A stretch of 64,000 nucleotides of DNA from assembly GCA_022592445.1 (NCBI GenBank), contig JABYQR010000228.1, positions 1 to 64,000 of the forward strand. The letters are read 5' to 3'. How positions within the stretch are numbered: position 1 is the stretch's first letter; each line of letters starts with the position of its first letter. The notes under the pieces were generated by a model that was given only the letters and a program-made list of their open reading frames with translations, had not been told where the DNA came from and did not search any database. Below, piece after piece: positions 11,544 to 22,865 of this stretch. Origin of the DNA: Cytidiella melzeri. Taxonomy: Eukaryota > Basidiomycota > Agaricomycetes > Polyporales > Irpicaceae. Both the position numbers and the translations under genes were made by a program.

Positions 11544-12169
11544 ATACCTGCATAAGGTTTATAGTTGGTGAGAGCATTGTGCTATACGCCTGCCACCACC
11601 TCGTCGTTGTCTTCCACTCCGTGTCCCTAGTTGCTACGTTGAGCTTCGTCTCCGTGACAGATGCGCACATCACAGAGAAGTTTGGCATCATTGTCGTCAA
11701 CTGGCCTCTGGCGCAGTTCATCGCACCTGGCTCGATCAACTCACGACTCGAGCTACAAACTTTATACAACGCCTGGTCGACAGGTGCAACCTACTTCCAG
11801 TGTCTCACGCCAGCAGAGGCTGAAGCTTGGCACAAGGAACGCTTCAGCCGTCAAGTTGCTGCTGCGGTTAGTACGGTAACAGAGACATTGCCCGATGCCT
11901 CTGTTGGTGGTGATCAGGTCTCTTCCACTGACAACCCTGTCCCCGAGCCAGGCACGCCTACCGATAACGCTGGCCCGTCCAACGCTCTCCCAGCCAGCGG
12001 TGACGCGTCTGCACCTCCACCTCCTCTCGGATCAGCCTCCGACCAGCAGACGACGTCAATCGCGCAAACCGGTGTGTTCGCTGTTAGTGGTGCTACTCTC
12101 GTCACAAAAAAGCCTCGGAAGCAACGGTCAGACAAGGGCAAAAAAAGGGGTCCTCGGACGGCAGAATAG

Positions 12170-12373
12170 GCAGTTGATACAGTGGGACTCATTTTTTGGA
12201 CTTTTTCACTGTCTATACACGTAGTTGTAACTTGTTCTTAATGCATGGTGCGCATACTCAAGCTCTCATATGATGTGCAGCAATGTAAACGCCAGACGTT
12301 GTTTGACAAGGTGATCACATGTCATTTGTGGTTTGACAGGTGCTTAGTTACATGGCAGTTACACCGAACAAAG
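12170..12373. other. 3' flank of the orphan gene, no gene seen
   Basis: A short non-coding stretch between the end of the orphan gene and the minisatellite. I see no RNA gene or element ends. Confidence 0.5.
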
Positions 12374-12855
12374 TGAGAGCACGGGAGGGCGGGAGGGCAG
12401 CGAGGAAGACAGTGACAGCGAAGCGCACTCAGTATTGATGATGGAGAGGCACGTTGACTGACGGAGAAGCGCCACATGGAAGGCGGGAGGGAATGGTGAT
12501 GGAAGGACGGAGGGGCGCAGGAGGGAAGCGAGCGGGAGCCGAGAGGATGAGGAATTGACAAGGGAGCACTTGAGGGAGGGCGGGAGGGCGGGAGGGCAGC
12601 GAGGAAGACAGTGACGGCGAAGCGCACTCAGTATTGATGATGGAGAGGCACGTTGACTGATGGAGGAGCGCCACATGGAAGGCGGGAGGGAATGGTGATG
12701 GAAGGACGGAGGGGCGCCGGAGGGAAGCGAGAGGGAGCCAAGAGGGAGAGGAATCGACAAGGGAGCGCTTGAGGGAGGGCGGGAGGGCAGGAGGGCAGCG
12801 AGGAAGACAGTGACGGCGAAGCACACTCAGTATTGATGGAGGTACTCAGTATTGA
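12374..12855. repeat. Minisatellite, 199-bp period, about 2.4 copies
   Basis: The word GCAGCGAGGAAGACAGTGAC recurs near 12397, 12596 and 12795, i.e. every 199 bp. Units also share GCACTCAGTATTGATGATGG and GCGCCACATGGAAGGCGGGA. The last unit is cut short after CACTCAGTATTGATGG. Long Ser/Pro/Leu-rich open frames on the minus strand in all phases are a by-product of the repeat and should not be taken as genes. Confidence 0.9.
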
Positions 12856-13337
12856 TGGGATGTACACGGCAATGACAGGGGGAAGTCTGCGTTAATGGGA
12901 GATTCAAGAAGAACACACGTTCTAGATCGGCCCCACGTCATTGTACCGAAAGCGAATATGTTAGGCATATGTCATGGATACACAAAACAAGATAAGATAC
13001 ACTATATCGACTGCCGCCTGCCTTTACTCTACAGGGTAATGTCTACTTTATTGGCTAGCTATTAGCTAGTATGCGCTACAGAGCAAAGTCGAGCCTGTAA
13101 GCTTGCCGAACGGCCGGGCATGACAGGCATATATGGTTTGATATGGGTGAGGTCCAGGTGATTCAATTTTTCTATCTGCGCAGAGCTGCCCTTTCTGTAC
13201 CAAACTTTGTACACAATGTCTCGTAGTATAATACATATACTTGATTTTTTTTTGGATGCAGTTGAGGGAGTGGCAGTGCCCTCCCGAGCAAATAGTTCAC
13301 TTCCTGTCCCCAGTTCACTTCTGGGTCATCGATAGTA
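12856..13337. other. No gene seen
   Basis: AT-richer sequence with a run of T near 13243 and no coding frame of note. It could be the 5' part of the small reading frame that follows, but I cannot place exons. Confidence 0.4.
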
Positions 13338-13547
13338 TTGGGAAAGGTTTTGCATCATCCGACATTTCAAAAGTATAGCAGCAGCACCGAACAGGTTCGT
13401 GATGCCTTACTACAGCATTTCATGGATGAACACGAGGAAGAGACGAGGAAACTCCAGAGACAGATACAGCAAGAAAGCGAGGCACAGAGGAAGAAAGAGA
13501 CATCCAGTGGTGGGAAATTTGCAAAATTGTTCAGGGGATTTGCTTAG
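13338..13547 (+). CDS. Possible terminal exon of a small coiled-coil protein
   Basis: A frame of 69 residues without its own ATG opens just after an acceptor-like CGATAG. It is rich in Glu, Gln, Lys and Arg (EEETRKLQRQIQQESEAQRK) and ends GGKFAKLFRGFA. Composition and the weak acceptor suggest the last exon of a spliced gene or a gene remnant. No upstream exon could be assigned. Confidence 0.25.
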   Translation: MGKVLHHPTFQKYSSSTEQVRDALLQHFMDEHEEETRKLQRQIQQESEAQRKKETSSGGKFAKLFRGFA

Positions 13548-15863
13548 TAATTATGTCCGACTCCGTTAGTAGTACTAGCGGATGCCGAGTTGTGATGAAC
13601 ATCAGACTTCAAGGCGGGACAACCCACAGAAAGCCAAACAAATATTGCTTTGTATTGTCTGGCTAATCGGATGTGTTGACATTGCTCCAATCATATCTTC
13701 ATACCAGTGCCTTCTTCGACAGTGCTGTCACAGCCGGTCCCAAGATTTTGCTTTGGTGGTGTCAACCTCCTGTTTCGTTGCCAGCACTGCCAAAAAGCGA
13801 ACTCGCAAACGGCATTTCTGAGGACGCGTCTATATATTACAAATGAAAGATAGTATTATTACTACTATTATCGCCCACAACAATATTAGTGCCCAATATG
13901 GTAATCCCCTGCCACTTCCTATTTTTCCCCTCTTGCTGTGTCCGCTCCAACACACTTCTTGCCATCACCTCCAACTTGTCCTCACCCTTGTTGCCCTCCT
14001 CCTCACCACTAATTGTTCAGTACATGCTTGTGGTGTGGTACCGACTCGACACGCCTGTGGCGTAGTCAAAAACCGCATCGAGCAGTCTGACGACACTCGT
14101 TTGCTGACCGGACGCAAAGGAGGTCTTGTGGGGTAGGATTGGGATAGGATTGTGCAGGTTTTGGACCGCAGGTATGTCGCCTTCTCATCTTCAGCCCTTG
14201 CCACGCTTTACCTAGCCACGCAGCTGAGCCCCGGTTGCACCCACTTGAACGGTAAGTCGCGTCAGTCATCTTTCTCATCTCCCTTTCTCCGTACAACATG
14301 TCTGTGGGAAGGTGCGAGAACGAGCGGCTGCAGAGTTACACAGCACTTAAGCCGTCTCACTCAATCCAACTGCAGATGTGTCTGTCATCATTGGTTACAA
14401 CAGTGAGTTGTCGTTGCCCTCACCCTTGCCCTTGTTGTTGCCCTTGCCCTTGCCCTTGTTGCCCTCTTGCTGTTGCCCTTGTTGCCCTCTTGCCCTTGCC
14501 CTCACCCTCACCCTCACCCTCACCCTCTCCCTTGTTGCCCTCTCCCTTGTTGCCCTTGTTGTTGCCCTTGCCCTCTCCCTTGTTGTTGCCCTTGCCCTCA
14601 TTGTTGCCCTTGCCCTTCACTGCTCTCACTCTCGCTTTTGCCTTTTCTCTCGCCCTCTCCTTCCACATCCTCGCCCTCAGCGTTTCTTGTCCTTGCCCTT
14701 TCCCTTTTGCACCTTCGCCCTTGCTGTTGCTCTCGGCCTCACCCTCACTGCTGGTTTCACTCCTGCTTTTGCTATCTCAGTTGTCGTAGACACCTGTGTT
14801 GTTCTGGGACTGCCTGTGGTGTCCAATTGCTCCCGCATCTTGTGCGACTGTGTCGCCAGAGCTGTTGTGTAAACCTGTGCAACTGTGTTGCCCAGCTGCA
14901 TAAGTTGGATTGGACAGACTCTGAGGTGAGTTCCGTCACAAGCTGCATACATCCTTGCCGATGTCCATCTCCATCTAGATGGTGCACCACAGGCTCAATG
15001 AACGGGAGGCCAACCCCAATCCATGTGTCAACTTCATCGTCCCTCTGCCAGTCCGGGATGCTGCTGCCCAGGAGGATGCCAACAGTTAATCAGTAAAGTA
15101 CTACTCCCCACCCCCCTCCCCCTCCTCCTCTCCCCTTCTCTCGCTCTTTCTATGCCTATTTCACCCTTGCCCATCCAGCCCCTTCTCCCACATTTCCTGT
15201 CCCTATCCTGTTGTAGCCCTTGCGCCATCCCTGTCTTTTCTACCTCGCGTGCCTGATGTGCCTGACTGTCTCACATTTCTATCTATTCTTGTTGCCGTCT
15301 CAACCCAAAACATTTTTCTTCGCTGGGGATTTCCTTTTTGGTAACTATTATTCTTCTCTGCATCATCATCTGTAATAATACTATCTTTTAATTGTAAGCA
15401 GCTCGACGCGTAACAGCGAATGCAGCCCTCAAACACGTATCAGGCGCGCGCCGTACTGCCAGTGTCTTTCGAGCCATGTTGCTGCCAAGGCCAGGGTCTA
15501 TCCGGGCACGAGCAGTATGCCACGGACACTTCAACGCGCTTGCAACTTAATGGAAGGCCTGAGGTGCTTACTGCGGGACACAGCGCCATAGCCGCCGCCC
15601 ACCCCCCTTCAAGAGTACTTCTGACGATCTATCTGGTGAGGTCCTGGTCGCTCTCCGCGCCATTTGTGCGCCGAAGTGAAATTCATTATCCTACACCTCT
15701 GCACATCCTCCCAACGCGAATGAGGAGTACGAAGGATGTACAATTCACCTACATAGCAGCCAGAACTATCCATCTATCAACTCATTCATCCACCCATCCA
15801 ACTTTTCATCTTCCGTTTGACTTTGACAAACTCCCATGTTCTCGTTGGAACTCTCCCTGCCGC
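13548..15863. other. Gene-poor stretch around a hexamer array
   Basis: Apart from the hexamer array I find no frame with convincing protein composition. Open frames on the + strand at 14298-15096 and 15420-15944 are Cys/Pro/Leu or Ser/His/Pro-rich and lack consistent intron borders. A spliced or non-coding transcript cannot be excluded. Confidence 0.4.
14405..14640. repeat. CCCTNN hexamer array (CCCTTG / CCCTCA variants)
   Basis: About 230 bp of imperfect hexamers read CCCTTG, CCCTCA or TTGCCC, including a run of CCCTCA repeats at about 14503-14530. Because the unit is six bases, all six frames are open for long distances and give artificial Leu/Pro/Ala or Lys/Gly/Glu proteins. The unit resembles, but is not, the common fungal telomere hexamer CCCTAA. 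Confidence 0.85.
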
Positions 15864-18800
15864 CTACGCCAAAGAACTCGGGGCGGCGCTGTGCGAGAGG
15901 GAATTCGAGATCGCGCTCCGAGTCACAGAGCTGACAACGGATGAATGTACTGCACTCGACGCAGAGCCAGCAGTGGAGGAGGTTGCAGTCGCGTTCTCCG
16001 CTTGAGCCTTGAGCACACCCGCAAGGACCTGGCCTCCGGCTACCGGCCGAGATAGCTTGTTGTCACCTGCATAAGCAGCCATTTCCGAGTTCACGTCAAA
16101 AACAGAGGTTAGCAGTGATAAAGAGTAAAACATACCAGCTTTGACGATGAACGTCGCACTCGCAAACGCGTCCAAGTTTGCGCTACCTAACCCACAACAG
16201 TCCCTTTCAGCACTCCCACTTTTGTTTGTTCCTTGTACAACGTAAGGAGGGGATACGTACTGACGTTATTCATCGCCCAATACGTCGCACTCGCATGCGT
16301 CGTGTTCAGTGTCAACGTGAAAAACCCACGAAACGAACCCTCGCTCCACTGCAGGTCCGCGTTGAGTGGATCAGTGATGTACGCGGTCGAAATAACGTCG
16401 GCCGCTTGTGGGGAAATGTGGGATCCAAAGGAGGAGGTTGATGTTACGGCCGTCTGTGGGAGTGATTATCTGGGAATTAGAGTAGAAAGAGGGGAAGGAA
16501 TGAAGGAAGGGTGTGCGTACGCCGGCAAACTCGACTCCAAGGCTACCCTGACCTGTGGCTGGGTTGTAACTGTACACAACAATATGTCAAGTTCGCAGAG
16601 AAGGAGGCCGAACTTTACAAGTTACATACGTGATAGTATCGTTTGGGTCTGTACAAGTGATTGATTCAGCAAGATGGGTTAGTACATGCCCTAGGCCGCC
16701 ACTCACGAGCAAGATCAGAAACCCAGTTCGCATGGCTATCCCCAGACAAGATCAAAGTGTTGCTAATCTTGTTGTCGTGGATGTGGTCCAGAACACGGTT
16801 ACGGTTCGCGCGGTAGCCATCCCAAGCGTCCTTCACACCACCGCTATTCAGTACGTTGATTGTACAGCTTGCAATGAGAGTCCTATACGCACCACGTCAA
16901 CTATCACACAGCTCTATGAGTATACGTATATAAGAAGGGGGATGAAAACGACGCACATCCGCTTGCGCCCTCCTGAAGCTGAGTAAACACGATCTGTTGA
17001 CCGACGACGCGCCAGATGGCGCCACGAGCTTGGGACTGCGAGAGAGTGTTATAAAACCCTGGTTCGGTCATGAGAGTTTGTTACGCGAGTAACACAGGCA
17101 TATGTATGAACTCACAATTCTCTTGTTGTGCACCCATGAGAGAGCGGTTCTGGAAATCAGCGATAGAATTGATGTCTGGGCGACAAATGTCAATGGTGCT
17201 GGCAAAGGAAGGAAATGTTTGGGGAAACGCACACTCTGTTGTCAATGTCGCTTGGTGTTACTACGAGTCTGATTATACATGGAAATGATCACGCACCGGT
17301 GTTGTAGTACAACTGAAGGGGTGTAAGTACAATCGTCTCAATATTGGCATAGAACCATGAGCACTCACATCGGTAATGTCACGATCATATTGACCTGTGC
17401 TCAGTCAGAGGGGCAAGTATCAGCCGCCATCTCAGAAGATCTCAAACGGGAAGACTGACGAGTATCAAGCATCGTAAGATCCTTTTCAGAATAACGCACG
17501 TCAATACATACCCCTTCACATGTTGGCATGAACCGTATCTCACCAAAAGCTTCCCAAACTCAAAGTTTCTCCAAATCCTCAACTTGTCGCCAACGTCCAC
17601 CTGTCGAATGGGTATCCACTCGTGGTAGGCTCTGACCGCTGCGAGCTTGCGGTCCGTGAAGCATGCGCCCGAGGGAGAAAACGTGCATCCGGAGGCCGAG
17701 TCATTGCTGGTTGCGGTGCCTGCTTTCCAGGACTGATCTGCCACTTCGTGATCATCCTGTATCAACATTCTGTCGTGAGTCGAGATGTGACAAAGGCATG
17801 ATGTCAACTGATATGCAGGTCTTACCCTATAAGTGGCCATGATCATTCAGCGCACGCACAGGCATGCAAACTTAGCGCTGGATTGGATTAGGAGACAAAA
17901 GCTCAGCTTACCACACTGTAATCCACGGATGTGCCTGGTGCGCATCAAGAAGGCTGACATCCGTGCGATACTGTCCTAGCCGCTGGCGGTAGTCATGGAT
18001 GGTGGCAAGTTCGCGCCCGAGTACCGCTCTACCAATCGAGGCGCTATTGTACCGAAGGGTATGAGATTTTCATCGGAAGCAGAAATGGCAATCTTACCCA
18101 TTACCAAGAGACTCATAGATCTGGAAAAAAACAGTTTGTAAGCCAAAAGCACGTAGAAAATAGGAGTGAGATCCGTACATAGTCACCGAGGTGGACGAAG
18201 AACTCAGCGCTGGTATTGTGAGTGGCTACCCCGTAAGCGTTGAAGTATCCTTACGAGACAAGACCTTGAGTGATAACGTACAGCACGGATAAACGCCAGA
18301 AAGTATACCTGCTTGAAATTGAGAGCAGCTAAAGACAGCGAAAGTGAGAGGCTTGCCGCCGTTTACCTCACTAGCAGGGGCTAGAGAAGCAAGGAGTGCC
18401 GTCAGAGAGGTACCAGACCTTCGTAGCAAAGACCTACTGTTAGCACTAGGTATAGTCCTCGTGGTCCCAATCACACTCTTAGTACTCGGACTCGTGCAAT
18501 CCGCAAACTGGTACCAATAGCTCGTGTCAGCTTTCAAGCCGGTTGCCTCAAACTTGACCGTAAAGTCCACGTCCCACGACGTGAACGCCTCGCCAGAGTC
18601 GATCGGCTTTCCTTTCAGGCTCGGGTTGTCAAAGATCTGGAAGGAGACACAGACGGGGACGCTTTGGTCGGGAGTGCCGTTGATGGGGAAGGCGCGTGTC
18701 CAGAGAAGCACAGAGGTGTCAAAGGGATCGCCCTATCATCAGGGATTTGCGATCAGTAATCAGTCGATCTATTGTTGAGAGATGCCCCATCGCGCAACTC

Positions 18801-19270
18801 ACACTTGCAACTGTTGGCCAATGTTGATGTTAAGAACGTTAACCGAACAGACAGCTGGGTTGGTACATACCCCGATGCGTAAAGTTGATACCGCCGTTCC
18901 ATATGAAAGGACTCTAATCTCCAATGAATACATCAAAACTTTCATTACCTGTGGATTGTCAAGATTTCTCACGTTGCTGAAGTCACTGCCATAAAAGGTC
19001 GGATACGCCTCGTCAGAGAAGCCCTCCGCACCAATCATGGATCGCTTCGCATGTTCGATATGGCGTGCCTGGATTGCCTTTGTGTCTCTCGCGAACTGGC
19101 CGCAAGTGCGTAATATCAGTACAATGAGTATGAGAAAGAGGCCAAACATCCGGGGAGAGACACACCTCTGGGAAGCCGACGAAGGGAGAGCTGTAGGCGA
19201 GGTTGCGATCCAACAGCGCGGTTGCAGAGACGGTGAGAGCAAAGCTCAAGGACGCCAAGATGAACCGCAT
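15864..19270 (-). CDS. Secreted PhoD-type alkaline phosphatase, copy 1
   Basis: A many-exon gene on the minus strand, the inverted near-copy of 27206-30631. The start is MRFILASLSFALTVSA, a good signal peptide. Exons then give LARDTKAI-like text (FARDTKAIQARHIEHAKRS), NGGINFTHRG, GDPFDTSVLLWTR with the Fn3-like N-terminal domain of the family (SYWYQFADCTS), HLGDY, the metal-site motif DDHEVADQSW, and FGKLL. A second metal-site segment follows (LILSGDSHANWVSDLA), then a C-terminal domain and a Ser/Ala-rich tail ending AAPSSLA. PhoD enzymes use Ca/Fe-type metal centres to release phosphate from mono- and diesters outside the cell (family knowledge). I see no stop or frameshift. Upstream about 200 bp is also shared with copy 2, so both may be regulated alike. 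Confidence 0.88.
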
Positions 19271-20196
19271 TATTTCAATCTGCTTGCGTGAGATTTCGCA
19301 GGAAACGGTCTATGCCACGTCCCGTCTCGTTTCTTCAGCTCTTATATACGGATTATCTCTGCCATGGCCATCAAGAAGTGGGCACAGTGCGGTGCATGAG
19401 TTGCAGCCCCAGGCTTCGGTTCGTCGTAATCCAAGCACGTTCGTGGCCTACAAACGCATGAGCAGTCGTCGTACAGAAGGATTCTGTCTGACGGTTTACG
19501 CAAAGGAAGAGACGAAGACAGATCTGCAGAGAGACATGTCAGCATTGCACGTGGGACGAATTCAAAACAATACCCGCCACACACTCTCCAAAGCCTTTTC
19601 TTCACACAGCTCTGCGTCACATGCGTTATAGTGACACGAGGAACATGAACCACTGACCATTGCTCAAACGTCGGTAGTATAACAAAGTCAGGACGAGAAC
19701 TGTGTCACTTGAAGGGACACCAGCCCGAGTCGGACGAAGCGCGCAAGGAGTATTACTTGGGACTTGCACAAACAAGACCAAAGCCTTACCGACTTTCAAT
19801 GAGAAAATACATCAACCTCAATTGTGTAGCTGGCATGTACTATGTCTTCCTCACTCCTCGTACCGAATTGGACTGGGGGCGAACAAAATGAAAGAGGACA
19901 AATTGTTTAGAGCATCCAAGGGTAGCAAGGCGGTGAAAGCCTACTTACTCAGGGATGTGATCCGCCGCAGAACTAACTTGGTTTCACGAGGTTTTTCTCC
20001 CTGATAGGTTCACAGAAAGTGATAATTCTGCGCATAAACCATATCCCTCGATGAGCTCCTTTCTGCGGGTGTTATCAAGGTTCAGCCTCGTCCTGGGTAG
20101 GGTCAGTCCGACACGAGGACAGCGCAAGTCATGCACAACTTGAAGGACATACTTACAGTACAGCATCGATTTCACCGGGCGTCCAAGCGACCATCA
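19271..20196. other. PhoD promoter side and uncalled sequence
   Basis: The first 200 bp match, inverted, the promoter side of PhoD copy 2 (about 27030-27205), so the inverted duplication reaches beyond the coding region. Further right I see no exon I can defend, though the hypothetical locus on the minus strand may extend here. Confidence 0.4.
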
Positions 20197-20776
20197 CTAC
20201 AAAAACGCGTCACGCAGGTTGATTCGTGGGTCCCACCGGTTGACGGGAGAGGTGGCTTGAATGAGTACCGCGCTCGAGTTGACAAATGCAGAGCTTGGGA
20301 TGACGATGATGGGCGTAGAGGGTGACAAAGTCCAAAAATTGTCAAGGTGTTTTTGCCGCGCCGGTATCTCATTGCCTTTGTATGCCACATCGTTTCCGAC
20401 TACCGTTGGGAGTGTACGTTCCAAGCGTCAAGTGAAATATAAGCGAGGAAGGTAGAGTTCACTGAAGACAATGTAGTGTTGTTGGTATTGATTCAAGATA
20501 GACAGGAGCAGACGTACCTGTCCGGTGATAGACTACCTGAGCTACTGGCTGATCTCGGGTAGTGAGATGCAAGGGCTCTCTGCTGCGCCTGATCCATGAA
20601 CAGGTAGGCCAGCTCGTACTCGTCGCGAGTAAAGATGTACCCCTCGTGTTTACGGGGAAAGAGCTCTTTGAGGAGCCCTGGTTTGAAAAAGCGATGTTTT
20701 TCGCCTCCGTACTGAAGAGCTGTCTCAGAGAAGACGACGTACCAGGAAGTGTCGTAGAGCCTCTAGGACCGGAGAC
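20197..20776 (-). CDS. Hypothetical minus-strand gene, two likely exons
   Basis: A segment bounded by CCTAG and GGACAG|GTACGT (about 20776-20530) reads RLYDTSWYVVFSETALQYGG and on through KPGLLKELFPRKHEG and RDEYELAYLFMDQAQQRAL, with normal protein composition. A second segment (20424-20197) reads NDVAYKGNEIPARQKHLDNF, STPIIVIPSSA and NRWDPRINLRDAFL before a stop. I could not join the two with consistent phases or find the start, so more exons are likely on either side. No family recognised. Confidence 0.4.
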
Positions 20777-21296
20777 ATTTGGTGTTGAGTAACGCAGTGA
20801 TGGTTCAGATTACTATGTAGTGCTGTCACTGCTATGCGGGACGTTCAGGTTCGAAATTACTACGCACTCAGCACTGGTCATGGTCCGAGTCGGGGAGGTA
20901 GCAGAACAAGTCGAGGAGGTGTTTGCGATGACTCCATATTATGGATGAATATCCAGCTGTTCGAAATCTAACCTGTTTGTTAGTAGCTAGAGCCTCAGCC
21001 TTCGTTGCCAACATCAGGTATTGTAACTCTCGTAAGTATGCCATACTGCAGTGTATTCCTCAGGATCGATCGTCGGACCGGCGGGCCGTCACACATGTGA
21101 TAGGAGCACTGATCGTGGACAATATTATTATCTGTGTGACGGACGTCGGACGGAAGGGTCGCCTCTCCGTCTACCCCTCCGTCTCAGTCCGGGTTTCTGC
21201 TCACAGGAATTTCTTTAAATACGGTAAGCAGCTCTCTTTACCTACCCCCCTCACATCCCATACCCGTCTTGTTCATACCCTCGTCAGATTCAGATC
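20777..21296. other. Intergenic region upstream of fructose-1,6-bisphosphatase
   Basis: Non-coding by eye; probably shared promoter space between the minus-strand hypothetical locus and the + strand gene at 21297. A pyrimidine-rich stretch at about 21240-21290 directly precedes the start codon. Confidence 0.45.
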
Positions 21297-22696
21297 ATGT
21301 CTCAGGAGGAGCTCCCCAGCACCGATATCATTACCTTGACGCGGTGAGCACAGATCCTGCTTTCCCGTACTGAAGAGGGGCAAGACTGATAACTCACGTT
21401 GAAAGCCATGTACTCGCGGACCAGTTCCGTATCGGTGCTGCAGCCACTGGAGACCTTACCTTGCTCCTGACCGCGATTCAGATGACGTCCAAATTCATCG
21501 CTACCAATGTCCGTAAAGCACGATTGATCAACCTGTGAGGGAGCTTTAGCTTTAAAGGAGAAGAGCTGAGAGCTAATTGTATCCACAGCGTTGGTCTGGC
21601 AGGCGACACGAATGTCCAGGGAGAGGAGCAGAAGAAGTTGGACGTGCTCTCAAACGACATCATGGTAAACTCATTACGCGCGTCGGGAAAAACTGCCGTG
21701 CTCGTCTCCGAAGAGCTGGAAGATGCAATCATCATCGAGGACAAGTACAAGGGCAAGTACTGCGTCGTTTTCGACCCGCTCGACGGTAGCAGCAACATCG
21801 ACGCCGGTGTGAACATTGGCACCATCTTTGGTATCTACCAGATTGTGAGTTGCAATAACCGGCGTGTGTTCCGGAACAGGAGTGTTTGACGGAGTGTGAG
21901 GATAGGCTCCAGGATCGAAGGGGACGATTTCGGATGTGTTACGACCCGGTAGCGAAATGGTGGCGGCAGGATACACGATGTGTGTCTCCTCATTCTCTTC
22001 CTGCGAAAAAATATTCTGATCAAATTTGCATGCAGGTATGGATCGTCCGCGAACCTTGTGCTTTCGACAGGAAACGGTGTGAACGGCTACACACTGGACG
22101 CTGCCCTGGGAGAGTTCATTCTCACTCACCCGAACGTATGTTACTTAGTTAACGTTTTGCGGAGGGTCTATCACTGACACCTTGTTTGATCTCCTGCAGA
22201 TCAAGATCCCTTCGCGAGGGAAGATCTACTCAATCAACGAAGGGAACGCGATGTACTATCACAAGCCTGTGGTCAACTACCTGAATAGCATCAAGTACCC
22301 AGCGAACGGGAAATCACCCTACAGCGCACGGTACATCGGGTCTATGGTCGCCGACGTCCACCGCACATTGCTGTACGGTGGCATTTTTGGCTACCCCGAC
22401 GACAAAAAGTCGAAGAAGGGCAAGTTGAGGTTGTTGTACGAGGCGTTCCCCATGGCGTTCCTCACGGAACAGGTGAGCAACATCCATTCGCGTTTAATTG
22501 TCTCTCACGAGACTCACGAAATCATGAACAGGCCGGGGGGCTCGCAACAACCGGAAGACAACGTGTGCTGGACATTGTACCCACAAGCATCCACGAACGA
22601 TGCCCAATATTTCTTGGCAGCAAAGACGACGTCAACGACGTCATCAAGTTCTATGAGGAGGCTGATAAGGAGGGGCAGAATGGTGTTGCAGCGTAA
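21297..22696 (+). CDS. FBP1: Fructose-1,6-bisphosphatase
   Basis: Start [16 protein letters not shown] at 21297. Introns with matching phases: GTGAGC at 21343; GTGAGG at 21535 to CCACAG at 21588; GTGAGT at 21845 to GATAG near 21905; GTGTGT near 21975 to GCAG near 22035; one after LTHPN; and GTGAGC at 22471. The spliced protein keeps the family's key parts: [27 protein letters not shown], the metal/phosphate loop [82 protein letters not shown] and [20 protein letters not shown]. It ends EGQNGVAA. Length near 340 residues is usual. It removes the 1-phosphate of fructose 1,6-bisphosphate in the cytosol, the committing step of gluconeogenesis. No damage seen. It lies between the two inverted PhoD genes. 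Confidence 0.95.
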
Positions 22697-22865
22697 GACT
22701 CTCTGCGCAACGTTGTCGAACATCAAGTTTGTATCATAATGTAGTACTGAAGCATATTATGTATCGTTGTTTCCTCGTGGACATGGAACTGAGTCATGCA
22801 AGTGCGTGTAGATGGTCATGAGTATGAAGGTGAATGATGAGTGTATTTGTGAAACCGCGGTCTCC

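Larger units (their letters stand above)
10903..11659 (+). mobile_element. Solo LTR (family B, copy 1), target duplication GATGC
   Basis: It starts TGTCATGGATGG and ends CTCCGTGACA, with inverted ends TGTCA/TGACA. GATGC is repeated at 10898-10902 and 11660-11664. Removing the LTR plus one GATGC restores the reading frame of the interrupted exon. Two relatives lie at 54511-55131 and 55461-56218. It carries a TATA box (11412-11419) and a leader intron (11476-11543). Only one LTR is left, as expected after recombination between the two LTRs of a full element. Confidence 0.93.
9872..12169 (+). pseudogene. Orphan gene (HMG-like N-terminus) disrupted by a solo LTR
   Basis: Start ATG at 9872 (MTPAGKKARSDQ); an alternative start at 9829 needs a 37-nt intron. 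Exon pieces read in order: a helical N-terminus with SRWNAFLSKESKAR, then PKVTEFAKEVREAWKLMSKD and SVPLNAFHD. This resembles the HMG-box-like start of a large Agaricomycete family of unknown function that I recall only in outline. Then come GLEMLLVAVRSDGQS and the last large exon, MFYVNFDA followed by HITEKFGIIVVNWPL. The exon is split between NFDA and HITEK by the LTR at 10903-11659. The C-terminus is acidic and Pro-rich and ends with a Lys/Arg tail (KKPRKQRSDKGKKRGP), a likely nuclear signal. Without the LTR the frame is open, so the insertion may be recent. Confidence 0.65.

Noticed and set aside
11525..12169. Independent 214-residue gene
   Set aside because: Its first codons are LTR sequence with a TTG start; it is the last exon of the orphan gene read back into the LTR.
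12322..12867. Several Ser/Pro/Leu-rich minus-strand frames
   Set aside because: They are the 199-bp minisatellite read in different frames.
14500..14535. Interstitial telomere repeat
   Set aside because: Units are CCCTCA and CCCTTG, not CCCTAA, and no subtelomeric structure is visible.
14298..15096. Long open frames on both strands (Leu/Pro/Ala or Lys/Gly/Glu-rich)
   Set aside because: They are produced by the CCCTNN hexamer array, which is open in all frames; no start or intron context.
20197..20424. Cdc73-like C-terminal domain (PIIVIPSS)
   Set aside because: Only a few residues agree and the expected following motifs are absent.
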